Of a stretch of 64,000 bases of DNA, positions 36,753 to 45,759 are shown in pieces. The notes under the pieces were generated by a model. That model was not told the DNA's origin. It made no database searches and saw only the letters and a program-made list of their open reading frames with translations. The stretch spans positions 13,265 through 77,264 of the forward strand of contig CANIBQ010000014.1 in assembly GCA_947465645.1 (NCBI GenBank), in the 5' to 3' direction. Position numbers and translations under genes: made by a program. The stretch's first letter is position 1. The number at the start of each line of letters is the position of its first letter. This DNA comes from Acidobacteriota bacterium. Lineage in GTDB: Bacteria > Acidobacteriota > Vicinamibacteria > Vicinamibacterales > UBA2999.

Positions 36753-37634
36753 ATGATTGCGTACCCCGGGGCGAGCGACTACGAGTTCAACGACGGTCTT
36801 GGAGTGAGGACGCTTGATCCCGATCCGCGACAGGGCCGTATCGAGACGCTGCACGTCTCGCCGAGGCTTGCCGAGCATCCTGCCGTGGAGCAGGTCATCC
36901 GTGCCCGCGCCGCCCGCTACGCAGCGATTGGCACCGGCACCCTCACGCCGGTATACCGGGTCGATCGCGACAAGGCGGGGCTTCGCGTGCTCGCGCATGC
37001 GCCTGACGGCGTCAGGCTCTCGGACATTCTCTCGCATCTCGCCTCGGGCCAGGAGACGTTGCCCGCCGCCGGTATGCTCGAGCTCGCCGCCGCCCTCATC
37101 AAAGCCGTCGCAGCGGTGCATCAACTGCCTGGCGCCATCGCTCACGGGTCGATCACGCCCGCGCACGTCGTGCTGTCCCCCGAGGGGACGGCGGTGCTGA
37201 CCGACGGCGTCGTCGGTGCGGCTGTCGAGGCGCTGCAGCGCAACCGGGAGCAGATCTGGCGAGAGTTCGGCCTGGCGCTTCCCGCGTCGGCCAACCTTCC
37301 CCGGTTTGACCAGCGCACCGACGTGACGCAGCTTGGCGCCTGCGTGCTGGCGATCGCGCTGCGGCGTCCGTTGGGCGCAGACGAGTATCCGCGGGGCATC
37401 ATGGATCTCGTATTCACCGCGACGCCCGACAGCGCGCCGCATGCCTCGGCCCTTCGGATGTGGATCCAGCAGTCGCTGCAGTTGCACCCGCGCGCGACGT
37501 TCAGCGGCGCCGCCGAAGCCCAGAAGATGTTCAATGAGATCACCGCGGCACCCGGGATGAAGCGCGCCGGGCGCCAGGCGGTGCAGGCCCTGGTCTCTCG
37601 CTGCAATCTCTTTTCGAATAGCCGCGCAAGTTGA
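36753..37634 (+). CDS. Protein-kinase-like protein, probable pseudokinase
   Basis: A 293-residue cytoplasmic protein with the outline of a small Ser/Thr kinase domain. The catalytic-loop region reads HGSITPAHVVLSPEGTAVLTDG where active kinases have HxD...N and DFG. So the HRD aspartate is replaced, the Asn is missing and the metal-binding DFG becomes TDG. No clear VAIK lysine motif is seen. It is therefore predicted to bind or scaffold rather than phosphorylate. It ends four bases before the M23 peptidase gene and was probably transcribed with it. The upstream 174-base gap shows no obvious promoter. Confidence 0.62.
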   Translation: MIAYPGASDYEFNDGLGVRTLDPDPRQGRIETLHVSPRLAEHPAVEQVIRARAARYAAIGTGTLTPVYRVDRDKAGLRVLAHAPDGVRLSDILSHLASGQETLPAAGMLELAAALIKAVAAVHQLPGAIAHGSITPAHVVLSPEGTAVLTDGVVGAAVEALQRNREQIWREFGLALPASANLPRFDQRTDVTQLGACVLAIALRRPLGADEYPRGIMDLVFTATPDSAPHASALRMWIQQSLQLHPRATFSGAAEAQKMFNEITAAPGMKRAGRQAVQALVSRCNLFSNSRAS

Positions 37635-37638
37635 TAGG

Positions 37639-38949
37639 ATGTCGCGCGTGCGAGCGACCGCGCCCACGCATGCGCCCTACCTGCTGACGGCCCTGCTGCT
37701 TGCCGGCTGTGCCGCCGGCTGCGGCGATTCGGCGCCGCCGCGATCGTCCGGCTCGTCCCTCCGAGACATCTTCCTCACACCCGACACGATGGTCGTCCGC
37801 GGCGAGGTGCCTCGCAACACCACCCTGGAGGTTCTGCTGCGAACGTAGGGTCTCGCGCAGGCGGCAGTGGGCGATGTCATCACCGCCGCGCGAACCGTGT
37901 TCGATCCGCGGCGCCTGCGAGCCGCGCAGCCCTTCTCGCTCGAGCGGACGCTCGACGGCGTGCTCCGCCTGTTCGAGTACGAGATCGATGCCGATTCTTT
38001 TCTTCGGGTGGCCGGGAATGGGACGTCAGGCGTGCTCCACGCCGAGCTCGTGCCGATTCCGAAAACGCTCGAGCGCGCCGTCGCCGCCGGCACGATTGAC
38101 GAGGCGACGCCCTCGTTGTTTCAGGCGATGGAGGCGACGGGTGAAGGCGCCGAGCTGACGATTGCGCTGGCCGGGATCTTCGCCGGCGAGATCGACTTCA
38201 ACTCGGAGGTCCAGCCCGGAGACAGCTTCACCGTCGCGTTCGATCGCTACACCAGGCCCGACCGGCCCGCGACCTACGGGCCCATCACCGCCGCGGAGTT
38301 TCAGAACGAGGGACGGGTGGTCACCGCGATTCGGTTTACCTCAGCCGACGGCCGGTCCGGGTACTACGATGAGCAGGGACGCTCCCTGAAGCGTTTCTTC
38401 CTGCGCTCGCCGCTGAAGTTCGAGCCCCGTGTGACGTCACGATTCTCGACGCAGCGCATGCATCCCGTGCTGCACACCGCGCGCGCGCATCGCGGCGTCG
38501 ACTACGGCGCGCCGCAGGGCGCGCCGGTGGTTGCCGTGTCGTCTGGCACCGTCGTGTCGGCCACCTCCGACGCGGTGAATGGGCGGATGGTCCGGCTTCG
38601 GCACCCAAGCGGCTACGAGTCCTACTATCTCCACCTGTCGGCGTTCGCGGCGGGGATACGCCGCGGCGCGCACGTCGACCAGGGTCAGGGCGTCGGGCGC
38701 GTCGGTGCGACTGGCCTCGCCACCGGGGCGCACCTGCATTACGGGCTCAAGAAGAATGGCGCGTGGGTGGACCCGTTGCGCGAGCATCGGCGGATGCCGC
38801 CGGGAGAGCCGATTCCCGTCGCGTTGATGGCCGCGTTCACGGCGGTGCGCGACCAGGCCGCCGCGGAACTCAGAACATCAACCGCACGGCGGCGTGAGTC
38901 AGCCGTCCTTCTGGTTGACCGACCTGCAGCGGAAACATCAGGTCGTTGA
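37639..38949 (+). pseudogene. M23 (LytM-type) metallopeptidase interrupted by in-frame amber codon
   Basis: A lipoprotein-type signal (LLAGCAAGCGD) opens a frame that stops at TAG (37846-37848) and then continues in the same frame without further interruption to 38949. The continuous product would be an M23 peptidase: a two-segment N-terminal region, then a peptidase domain with HRGVDYGAPQGAPVVAV and HLHYGLKKNGAW, the zinc-ligand motifs. The TAG sits in LRT*GLAQAAVGD, where a Gln codon (CAG) differs by one base. Either the gene is inactive, the downstream part restarts at GTG 37867 without a signal, the codon is read through, or it is a sequencing error. The 3' end overlaps the convergent TonB-dependent receptor by 80 bases. 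Confidence 0.82.
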
Positions 38950-40801
38950 CCGCCAGCACGTTCGCGCGGTTTCGCAAATTGTAGCTTTCCAGGATCAACG
39001 CGAGCGTCCGGCCGGAGCCGAGCGACACGTTGCGCGCGACGCGCGGATCGAACGACACGTACCCGAGCCTCGTCGTGTGAATGCGGGGATCGCGGCTCTG
39101 CAGCGTGGCGATGGCACTCACAGTCCAGTCCTTGAGCAGGGTCGTGACCAGGCCGCTGAAGCGGTCGGCGAACATGTCGGTCCCGTACACGACGGTCAAA
39201 ACGCCGCGATGGCGCGAGGGATCGTTGCTCACCGTATACGCGGCCCTGTACTGCGTGCCCTGCCAGAACCGCCGCTGGGCCTCGAAGGTCATCGCCCGGT
39301 ACGGCCACCCGGGCGCGCGGCTCTGGAGGTAATTGACCGATACGGTCGCCTGCGGCATCCACTGGTACTCGGCGCCAGCGCTCGCCTGCCGAACGCGGAG
39401 GTCGCTGAACGGGCTCGAGAAGCGCCCGTAACTCCCGCGGACGACGAGTCGGGGCGAGGATAGCCACGTCACTCCTGCGCGAGGGTCCCAGTCACTGAGC
39501 TCGCTGAAGGCACCGACGTCGTGGCGAGCACCGACGTTCAGCGTCACCACTGACCCCGCCTGCCATTCGTCCTGCACGAACGCCGACACGTTCTCGGATT
39601 CGAAGGTCGCCGACGTGAGTGTCCCGAACGGCATGGTGGCGGACAGGTCGTCGCCCACCGCATCGAAGCCGGTCTTGACCTGGTGCGCTCCGCCGACGAA
39701 CGTGACGGTGTCGGCCACCTGGAGGCGGTTGACCGCCCTGATGTCACGCGCCTGCTGGTAGTGGAGGCGGCCATCGTTGACCAACCGCGATCCAAACACC
39801 GTGGTGGCCCCTGCGACCGACGACCTGGTCGATTGCGTGCCCCCGAAATCCTGGTCGTTGTAGCGGAGTGTCACGCGGCCGTCGCCGGGGAGCTTGTGGT
39901 CTGTCCTGATGAGAAACACCCGCTGGTCGCGCTCTGGCTGGTCGCGTCGCCGCGTGTCGTAGTTCACGAGGAAAAAATGCCGGTTGCGCCCAATCGGCCC
40001 ACCGAGGACCCCACCCAGTTGGCTGGTCTCGACGCCGGGCGAACTCATCGCGGATCCGCCGAGCAGCGCGATCGCCGATCCGTGGAAGGCGTTGGTGCCG
40101 GACTTGGTGATCGCGTGAATCACGCCGCCCGACGCGCGTCCGTACTCCGCGCGATACCCGTTCACCTCGACGCGAAATTCCTGGATGGCGTCCTGGCTGA
40201 ATTGATACGTCCCGAAGCCGAGCAACTCTCCGCCGTCCACCGAGAGGGCATTGGCGCTTGCGGCTTGCCCGGCGATGAGGAGGTCACCCGTGAAGAGATC
40301 GCGGCTGGCACCGCCGGCGATCAGCGCGAGGTCGACGAAGTTGCGGCTCCTGACCGGCAGGTGGGTGACGGCGGCCTCTTCGATGTGGGCGGCCGGGTGG
40401 GAGCGTGCCGGGTCAATCACCGGCGCGAGCTCGCCAAGGGTGAGTGTGTCGGGATCGATCGCCGGCCGGAGCTCGAAGTTCAGGTTGACGGTCTCGCCCA
40501 GAGTCACGCGCAGGTTCTCCTGGCGCCGGGGCGCGAATCCAGAAAATGCCGCTGTGGCCTCGTAGCGGCCGGTCGGAACCGCAGATGCCATGAAGCGGCC
40601 CCTCCCGTCGGTGCGGACCGTTCGGGTGGCTCCCGTCTCCATGTTCACGATTGTGACGGTGACACCCGGAAGCGCTGCGCCGGATATATCGACCGCGACG
40701 CCCTGTATTTCGCCATCCGTGCCTTGTGCACGGGCCTCGGGGGCGAAGCTCAACAGCAAGGCGACCAGCACAATCGCGATTTTCCGAAGCGGCACGTCCA
40801 T
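38870..40801 (-). CDS. TonB-dependent receptor-like protein with carboxypeptidase-regulatory-like domain
   Basis: A 643-residue outer-membrane protein. The signal peptide ends EARAQG. An N-terminal beta-sandwich (about 25-115, GEIQGVAVDISGAALPGVTVTIVN) of the carboxypeptidase-regulatory type is followed by a plug-like region with NALSVDGGELLGFGTYQFSQ and GVIHAITKSGTNAFHGS. A shortened barrel ends in LMF. This architecture is typical of Acidobacteria OM receptors related to SusC/CarA types. It is short for a full 22-strand barrel, so it may be a reduced paralogue. The substrate is unknown. The start diverges from the DUF1015 gene. Confidence 0.83.
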   Translation of the reverse strand: MDVPLRKIAIVLVALLLSFAPEARAQGTDGEIQGVAVDISGAALPGVTVTIVNMETGATRTVRTDGRGRFMASAVPTGRYEATAAFSGFAPRRQENLRVTLGETVNLNFELRPAIDPDTLTLGELAPVIDPARSHPAAHIEEAAVTHLPVRSRNFVDLALIAGGASRDLFTGDLLIAGQAASANALSVDGGELLGFGTYQFSQDAIQEFRVEVNGYRAEYGRASGGVIHAITKSGTNAFHGSAIALLGGSAMSSPGVETSQLGGVLGGPIGRNRHFFLVNYDTRRRDQPERDQRVFLIRTDHKLPGDGRVTLRYNDQDFGGTQSTRSSVAGATTVFGSRLVNDGRLHYQQARDIRAVNRLQVADTVTFVGGAHQVKTGFDAVGDDLSATMPFGTLTSATFESENVSAFVQDEWQAGSVVTLNVGARHDVGAFSELSDWDPRAGVTWLSSPRLVVRGSYGRFSSPFSDLRVRQASAGAEYQWMPQATVSVNYLQSRAPGWPYRAMTFEAQRRFWQGTQYRAAYTVSNDPSRHRGVLTVVYGTDMFADRFSGLVTTLLKDWTVSAIATLQSRDPRIHTTRLGYVSFDPRVARNVSLGSGRTLALILESYNLRNRANVLAVNDLMFPLQVGQPEGRLTHAAVRLMF

Positions 40802-40844
40802 AGCAGATCAGTTTCTGCAAACGACGCGCCCGCGGCGGCCGACA

Positions 40845-40850
40845 TATAAT
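40845..40850 (+). promoter_or_regulatory. TATAAT box, probable leaderless promoter of the DUF1015 gene
   Basis: A perfect TATAAT ends 10 bases before the ATG at 40861. Transcription starting six to eight bases downstream would give a leader of only three or four bases. The -35 position has no clear match. Confidence 0.45.
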
Positions 40851-40860
40851 TTCTGTTTCT

Positions 40861-42078
40861 ATGGCTGCCATTGCTCCGTTCCAAGCGCTCAGGCCCATGC
40901 CTGAGTCGGCGGCGCAGGTCGCTGCGGTTCCCTACGACGTCGTCAACACCGAGGAAGCGCAGTCACTTGCCGCCGCGAATCCCCTGAGTTTTCTCCACGT
41001 GTCGCGCGCGGAGATCGATCTTCCGGCTGAGACCAACCCGTATGCCGACGCGGTGTACGCGAAGGCCGTCGAGAACCTGAAGGCCTTGAAGACCCGCGCC
41101 CCCCTCGTCGTGGAAGACCGCCCCAGCCTGTATGTGTACCGCCTGAAGATGGGTGGACACGTGCAGACCGGTATCGCGGCGTCCTATTCGCTCGACGAAT
41201 ACGACGCCGACGTCATCAAGAAGCACGAACGCACGCGGCGCGACAAGGAAGACGATCGCACGCGTCACATCGTCGAGCTGCGCGCGCAGACCGGTCCCGT
41301 GTTTCTCACCTACCGGGCCTCGCCAGCCGTCGACAAGGTGGTCGACCGCGCCGTGGCGCGGCCCCCGCTCTTCGACTTTGCCGCCGACGACGGGGTACAG
41401 CACACCGTCTGGCGCGTCGATTCGCGGGAGGAGCGGGCGCTGACCGCGGCGTTTGCGGCGATTCCCTCGATGTATATCGCCGACGGCCACCACCGGGCCG
41501 CGAGTGCGGCGCGGGTGCGGCAGCAACTTCGCGGGTCGAATAGCGCAGCGGGCGAGTGGGACACGTTTCTCGCCGTCGCCTTCCCCGATGACCAGATGCA
41601 GGTGCTTCCCTACAACCGGGTGATCAAAGACCTCGGCACACACACCCCCGACTCGCTGCTCGCTGCGCTGCGGCAGACGTTCACGGTCAACGAAGGCCCG
41701 GCGGCGCCGGCGCGCAAGGGCGAGGTCGCGATGTTTCTGGGCGGACGCTGGTACACGATTCAGCTCGGAACCGCCCCCGACGGAACCGCGGCTGCGGACC
41801 GCCTCGATGTCAGCCGCCTGCAGGACACGGTCCTCACGCCGCTGCTCGGCATTGGCGACGTGCGCAGCGACAAGCGCATCGACTTCGTGGGAGGCGCTCG
41901 CGGAACGTCGGCGCTCGAGAAGCAGGTCACATCGGGGAAGGCGGCCGTCGCGTTCTCGATGTATCCCGTCAGCGTCGACGACTTGATGCAGATTTCGGAC
42001 GCGGGCGGCATCATGCCGCCGAAGTCCACCTGGTTCGAACCAAAGCTGCGGGATGGCCTGCTCTCACACGTCCTCTGA
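40861..42078 (+). CDS. DUF1015 family protein upstream of serA-serC
   Basis: A 405-residue cytoplasmic protein of the DUF1015 family. Diagnostic regions are FQALRPMP near the start, VAAVPYDVVNTEEA, KKHERTRRDKEDDRTRHI, MYIADGHHRAASAARV and DGLLSHVL at the end. The function is not established, but its position directly before serA (two bases between) in the same operon suggests a role in serine or one-carbon metabolism. The start ATG follows TATAAT by ten bases. Confidence 0.88.
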   Translation: MAAIAPFQALRPMPESAAQVAAVPYDVVNTEEAQSLAAANPLSFLHVSRAEIDLPAETNPYADAVYAKAVENLKALKTRAPLVVEDRPSLYVYRLKMGGHVQTGIAASYSLDEYDADVIKKHERTRRDKEDDRTRHIVELRAQTGPVFLTYRASPAVDKVVDRAVARPPLFDFAADDGVQHTVWRVDSREERALTAAFAAIPSMYIADGHHRAASAARVRQQLRGSNSAAGEWDTFLAVAFPDDQMQVLPYNRVIKDLGTHTPDSLLAALRQTFTVNEGPAAPARKGEVAMFLGGRWYTIQLGTAPDGTAAADRLDVSRLQDTVLTPLLGIGDVRSDKRIDFVGGARGTSALEKQVTSGKAAVAFSMYPVSVDDLMQISDAGGIMPPKSTWFEPKLRDGLLSHVL

Positions 42079-42080
42079 AT

Positions 42081-43316
42081 GTGAAAGTTCTCGTCGCTGA
42101 CACGTTCGAGACATCGGGCCTGGAGAGCCTGAAGGCGGCGGGATGCGAGGTCGTGTACGAGCCAGATCTGGCCGCGGACACGCTGACCGCGGCGATTGAA
42201 TCCACCGGTGCTGACGTCCTGGTCGTTCGGTCGACGAAGGTTACCGAGCCCATGCTCGACGTGGGGAGGCTGTCGCTCATCGTGCGCGCGGGAGCAGGCG
42301 TCAACACGATCGACGTGCGCGCGGCGTCGCGCCGGGGCATCTACGTCTCGAATTGCCCGGGCAAGAACGCGATTGCGGTCGCGGAGCTGGCGTTCGGGTT
42401 GATCCTCGCTCTCGACCGCCGCATTCCTGACAACGTCGTCGAGCTGCGCGCCGGGCGGTGGAACAAGAAGGAGTATTCGAAGGCGCGAGGACTGTTCGGG
42501 CGCACGCTCGGGCTGCTCGGATTCGGGCCGATCGCCCAGGAGATGGCGCGCCGCGCCAACGGGTTCGGCATGCCGGTGCTCGTCTGGAGTCGGCGATTTA
42601 CTGGAAAGGGATCGAACGCGCTGGAGGACGTCCCGGAAGATCTCACGATCTCCATCGCCGACTCACCGCAGGATCTGGCCGGCCGCAGCGACATCCTCAG
42701 CGTGCACCTGGCGCTGACCAACGATACGCGCGGGTTTGTCGGCGCCGACATCGTGGACCGCATGAAGCCGGGCTCAATCCTGGTGAATACTGCGCGGGGA
42801 GAGCTCGTGGATCATGCGGCGCTGGCGGCAGGTGTGAAGGCGCGGGGCATTCGGGTAGGAATGGACGTCTTTCCTGACGAGCCGGCGGCGTCGGCAGGGC
42901 CGTTTTCCGCGCCACTCGTGGATTTGCCGAATGTGTACGGCACGCATCATATCGGCGCGTCCACCGAGCAGGCGCAGGAAGCGATCGCTGACGAGGCGGT
43001 CAGGGTGATCCGCGCGTACCGGGATACCGGCGCCGTCCCGAATGTCGTGAACCTCGCGACGCACACGCCGGCCACGCACATGCTCGTCGTCCGGCACCGC
43101 GACCGGCCGGGCGTGCTCGCGCACGTGTTCGATCATCTGAGAGCCGGCAACCTCAACGTCCAGGAGACGGAGAACGTGATCTTCGACGGCGCAGAGGCCG
43201 CCGTCGCGCGCATCAATCTCGATGGCAATCCGCCTGCCGCGCTGCTGCGGGCTATCGAGCAGGGCAATCAGGACATCCTGAGCCTGCATGTCGTGAACAT
43301 CCAGGAGCAACAATGA
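42081..43316 (+). CDS. serA: D-3-phosphoglycerate dehydrogenase
   Basis: A 411-residue NAD-dependent enzyme that oxidises 3-phosphoglycerate, the first step of serine synthesis. It has the Rossmann motif LGLLGFGPIAQEMARRA, VNTARGELVDHAAL and catalytic His in GTHHIGASTEQAQEA. A C-terminal ACT domain (about 335-411) with HMLVVRHRDRPGVLAHVF suggests feedback by serine. The GTG start (42081) lies two bases after the DUF1015 stop; an ATG at 42079 is out of frame. Its TGA overlaps the serC ATG. Confidence 0.94.
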   Translation: MKVLVADTFETSGLESLKAAGCEVVYEPDLAADTLTAAIESTGADVLVVRSTKVTEPMLDVGRLSLIVRAGAGVNTIDVRAASRRGIYVSNCPGKNAIAVAELAFGLILALDRRIPDNVVELRAGRWNKKEYSKARGLFGRTLGLLGFGPIAQEMARRANGFGMPVLVWSRRFTGKGSNALEDVPEDLTISIADSPQDLAGRSDILSVHLALTNDTRGFVGADIVDRMKPGSILVNTARGELVDHAALAAGVKARGIRVGMDVFPDEPAASAGPFSAPLVDLPNVYGTHHIGASTEQAQEAIADEAVRVIRAYRDTGAVPNVVNLATHTPATHMLVVRHRDRPGVLAHVFDHLRAGNLNVQETENVIFDGAEAAVARINLDGNPPAALLRAIEQGNQDILSLHVVNIQEQQ

Positions 43317-44404
43317 CAACGATGACCCGTGTGTACAATTTTTCAGCCGGTCCTGCCGTCCTCCCGCTGCCGGTGCTCGAGGAAGCGCAGCGCGATCTCG
43401 TGGCGCTCCCCGGCGTCGGCATGTCCGTGCTGGAGATCAGCCACCGATCGAAGACGTTCGAAGACATCCTCGGTGCCGCGATCCAGAACATGCGCGAGGT
43501 CGCCAGCATTCCGGCCAGCTACCGCATCCTGATGCTGCAGGGCGGCGCGAGCCTGCAGTTTTCGGCGGTGCCGATGAACCTGCTGGCACCGGGCGCCGTG
43601 GCGGACTACATCGACACCGGATCGTGGGCCGTGAAGGCGATCGAGGAAGCGAACAAGGTCGGCAAGGTCAACGTGGCGGCAAGCACGAAGACCGACAAGT
43701 ACACCCGCATTCCAGCCCAGGGCGAATTGAAGCTGACGCCGGGCGCCGCCTACGTCCACATGACGACCAACAACACGATTGAAGGCACCGAGTGGAAGGC
43801 GCCGCCCGAGGTCGGGTCGGCGCCCCTCGTGGCCGACGTCTCGTCCGACATCTTCCACGCCCCGATCGACGTCGCGCGGTTCGGGCTGATTTACGCCGGC
43901 GCCCAGAAGAACCTCGGCCCCTCGGGCGTCACGCTCGTGATCGTTCGCGAGGACCTGCTCACCCGGTCCACCGCCGCGCTGCCGACGATGCTGAACTACA
44001 AGCTGATGGCGGAAAACAACTCGCTGTACAACACGCCCAACACGTTCGGGATCTACATCCTTGGCCTGACAATGAAGTGGCTGAAGTCCCAGGGCGGGCT
44101 GGCCGGGATCGGACAGATCAACGACCGCAAGGCGTCAAAGCTGTATGCCGAGATCGATCGCAGCGGCTTCTACCGTGGCACCGCGCAGAAAGACAGCCGA
44201 TCGGTGATGAACGTGACGTTCCGGCTCGGGACCGAGGAACTCGAGAACATGTTCGTGAAGGAGTCAACCGCCGCGGGCCTCGACGGCCTCAAGGGCCACC
44301 GTGCCGTCGGCGGCATGCGCGCCTCGCTCTACAACGCGTTCCCGGAGGAAGGCGTCGACGCGCTCGTCGATTTCATGAAGGAGTTCGAGCGGAAGAACGG
44401 CTAG
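43313..44404 (+). CDS. serC: Phosphoserine aminotransferase
   Basis: A 363-residue PLP enzyme that converts 3-phosphohydroxypyruvate to phosphoserine. It starts with YNFSAGPAVLP, has MLQGGASLQFSAVPMNLL, TTNNTIEGTEW and the PLP-lysine AGAQKNLGPSGVT. The ATG at 43313 overlaps serA (ATGA) and AGGAG precedes it by about seven bases, so it is preferred over a second ATG at 43322. The stop shares CTAG (44401-44404) with convergent pcnB. SerB is not in this window. Confidence 0.94.
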   Translation: MTTMTRVYNFSAGPAVLPLPVLEEAQRDLVALPGVGMSVLEISHRSKTFEDILGAAIQNMREVASIPASYRILMLQGGASLQFSAVPMNLLAPGAVADYIDTGSWAVKAIEEANKVGKVNVAASTKTDKYTRIPAQGELKLTPGAAYVHMTTNNTIEGTEWKAPPEVGSAPLVADVSSDIFHAPIDVARFGLIYAGAQKNLGPSGVTLVIVREDLLTRSTAALPTMLNYKLMAENNSLYNTPNTFGIYILGLTMKWLKSQGGLAGIGQINDRKASKLYAEIDRSGFYRGTAQKDSRSVMNVTFRLGTEELENMFVKESTAAGLDGLKGHRAVGGMRASLYNAFPEEGVDALVDFMKEFERKNG

Positions 44405-45711
44405 GTCGTCGTGCTTCGCGGTGCCCTGCGGCGCCGCCGGCGTCGCCTGCGCTTCGGCTCGGGGCCCTCGGCGGCGGCGTCAGGGCTTTCCTCGAAGGCG
44501 CCGGCCGCCTCGATGAATCCGCGCCAGTGCTCCACCACCTCCGGGGCGTTCCCGTGCATCTCGAGCCAGGTGAGCGCCTCGCGAAATGGTCCACGGTGGA
44601 TGAGGGCGCGCCGCGCCTTCGGTGACAGGTTCATGTCCACGAGCCGCCGCTGGAGCCCGAGGATCTGACGGAGCCGCTCGACATCCCGCCTGGCCAGCGG
44701 AAGCAGCCCCAGCGCCAGGCGAGGTTCCCTCCTGAATTCCCCTTCCGCGACCGGCGCCGGGGAGAGTGTCCGGATCGTGTGGCCGAGCGGCACCAGCATC
44801 GATCCGAGAAGAATCGCGTTTGTCAGCGTGTCGGGGGTGTCCTCGAAGCGGTGGCGATACGCGTCGAGTGCCGCCAGCGATCGCCACAGGCCCTCTCCGG
44901 CGCCCTTCTGCAGCTCTGGCGCGATCGGTTCGAGCAGCCGCCGCTCGGCACACATCCGGAAGGCGCGCTCTGACGCACCGGCGCGGAGCACCTTGTAGAT
45001 TTCCTCGACCAGCCGGGCAGGCGAGCTCTTGGCGATCTCGTGCCGGTGTCCGGCGATGGCGGCGTCGATCGGCGGATCGATATCGAAGTTGAGCCGCGAG
45101 GCCATGGAGATGGCGCGCAGCATCCGGACCGGGTCTTCCTGGAAGCGCTCGACCGGGTTGCCGATGCAGCGAATCAGGCGGGCGTCGAGATCCCTGAGTC
45201 CGCCGGTGTAGTCGATGATCGAAAAGGACGCGATGTCGTAAAACAGCGCGTTGACCGTGAAATCGCGGCGGAAGGCGTCTTCTTCAGGGGTCCCGAAGGT
45301 GTTGTCCCGGTGGAGCATGCCGTCGTGGGCGCTGGGGCCGTCCGCATGCAGAGGGATCGCATCCTCGGCCGGCGGCTCTGGCGGCGCCGCGAGCTCCTCG
45401 GCGGAGAGCTGGCGCCTGAAGGTCGCCACTTCGATGTTCTTCGGACCAAATCGGACGTGCGCGAGGCGGAACCGGCGGCCGATGATCCAGCAGTTCCGGA
45501 AGAGCCGCTTGACCTGGTAGGGATGCGCCGACGTGCCGATGTCGAAGTCCTTCGGCCGCCGCTCGAGCAGCAGATCCCGAACGCTCCCGCCGACGAGATA
45601 CGCCAGGTAATTGTTCTGGTGGAGGCGATAGAGCACCTTCAGCGCGTCCGCGTCGATTTGAGAGCGAGAGATCGCGTGCTCCGCGCGAGGCACGACCACC
45701 GGCTTTCCCAT
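44401..45711 (-). CDS. pcnB: Poly(A) polymerase I
   Basis: A 436-residue class II nucleotidyltransferase that adds poly(A) tails to RNA and so promotes RNA decay. LVGGSVRDLLLERRPKDFDIG contains the catalytic Asp pair, and the following FRNCWIIGRRFRLAHVRFGP and RRDFTVNALFYD are PcnB signatures rather than CCA-adding ones. The tail is strongly Arg-rich (ten or so Arg), as in PcnB. The open frame extends well upstream, but ATG 45711 is used because the family begins there; a TACAAT box lies eight bases before it. Confidence 0.9.
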   Translation of the reverse strand: MGKPVVVPRAEHAISRSQIDADALKVLYRLHQNNYLAYLVGGSVRDLLLERRPKDFDIGTSAHPYQVKRLFRNCWIIGRRFRLAHVRFGPKNIEVATFRRQLSAEELAAPPEPPAEDAIPLHADGPSAHDGMLHRDNTFGTPEEDAFRRDFTVNALFYDIASFSIIDYTGGLRDLDARLIRCIGNPVERFQEDPVRMLRAISMASRLNFDIDPPIDAAIAGHRHEIAKSSPARLVEEIYKVLRAGASERAFRMCAERRLLEPIAPELQKGAGEGLWRSLAALDAYRHRFEDTPDTLTNAILLGSMLVPLGHTIRTLSPAPVAEGEFRREPRLALGLLPLARRDVERLRQILGLQRRLVDMNLSPKARRALIHRGPFREALTWLEMHGNAPEVVEHWRGFIEAAGAFEESPDAAAEGPEPKRRRRRRRRRAPRSTTT

Positions 45712-45719
45712 TGGGTCGC

Positions 45720-45725
45720 ATTGTA
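45720..45725 (-). promoter_or_regulatory. TACAAT box before pcnB
   Basis: Read on the minus strand, TACAAT ends eight bases before the pcnB ATG (45711). The spacing implies a leaderless or nearly leaderless mRNA. No clear -35 is visible. Confidence 0.4.
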
Positions 45726-45759
45726 GCTTGAGCGTCGGCCCGATGTTACGATCCGCGGG

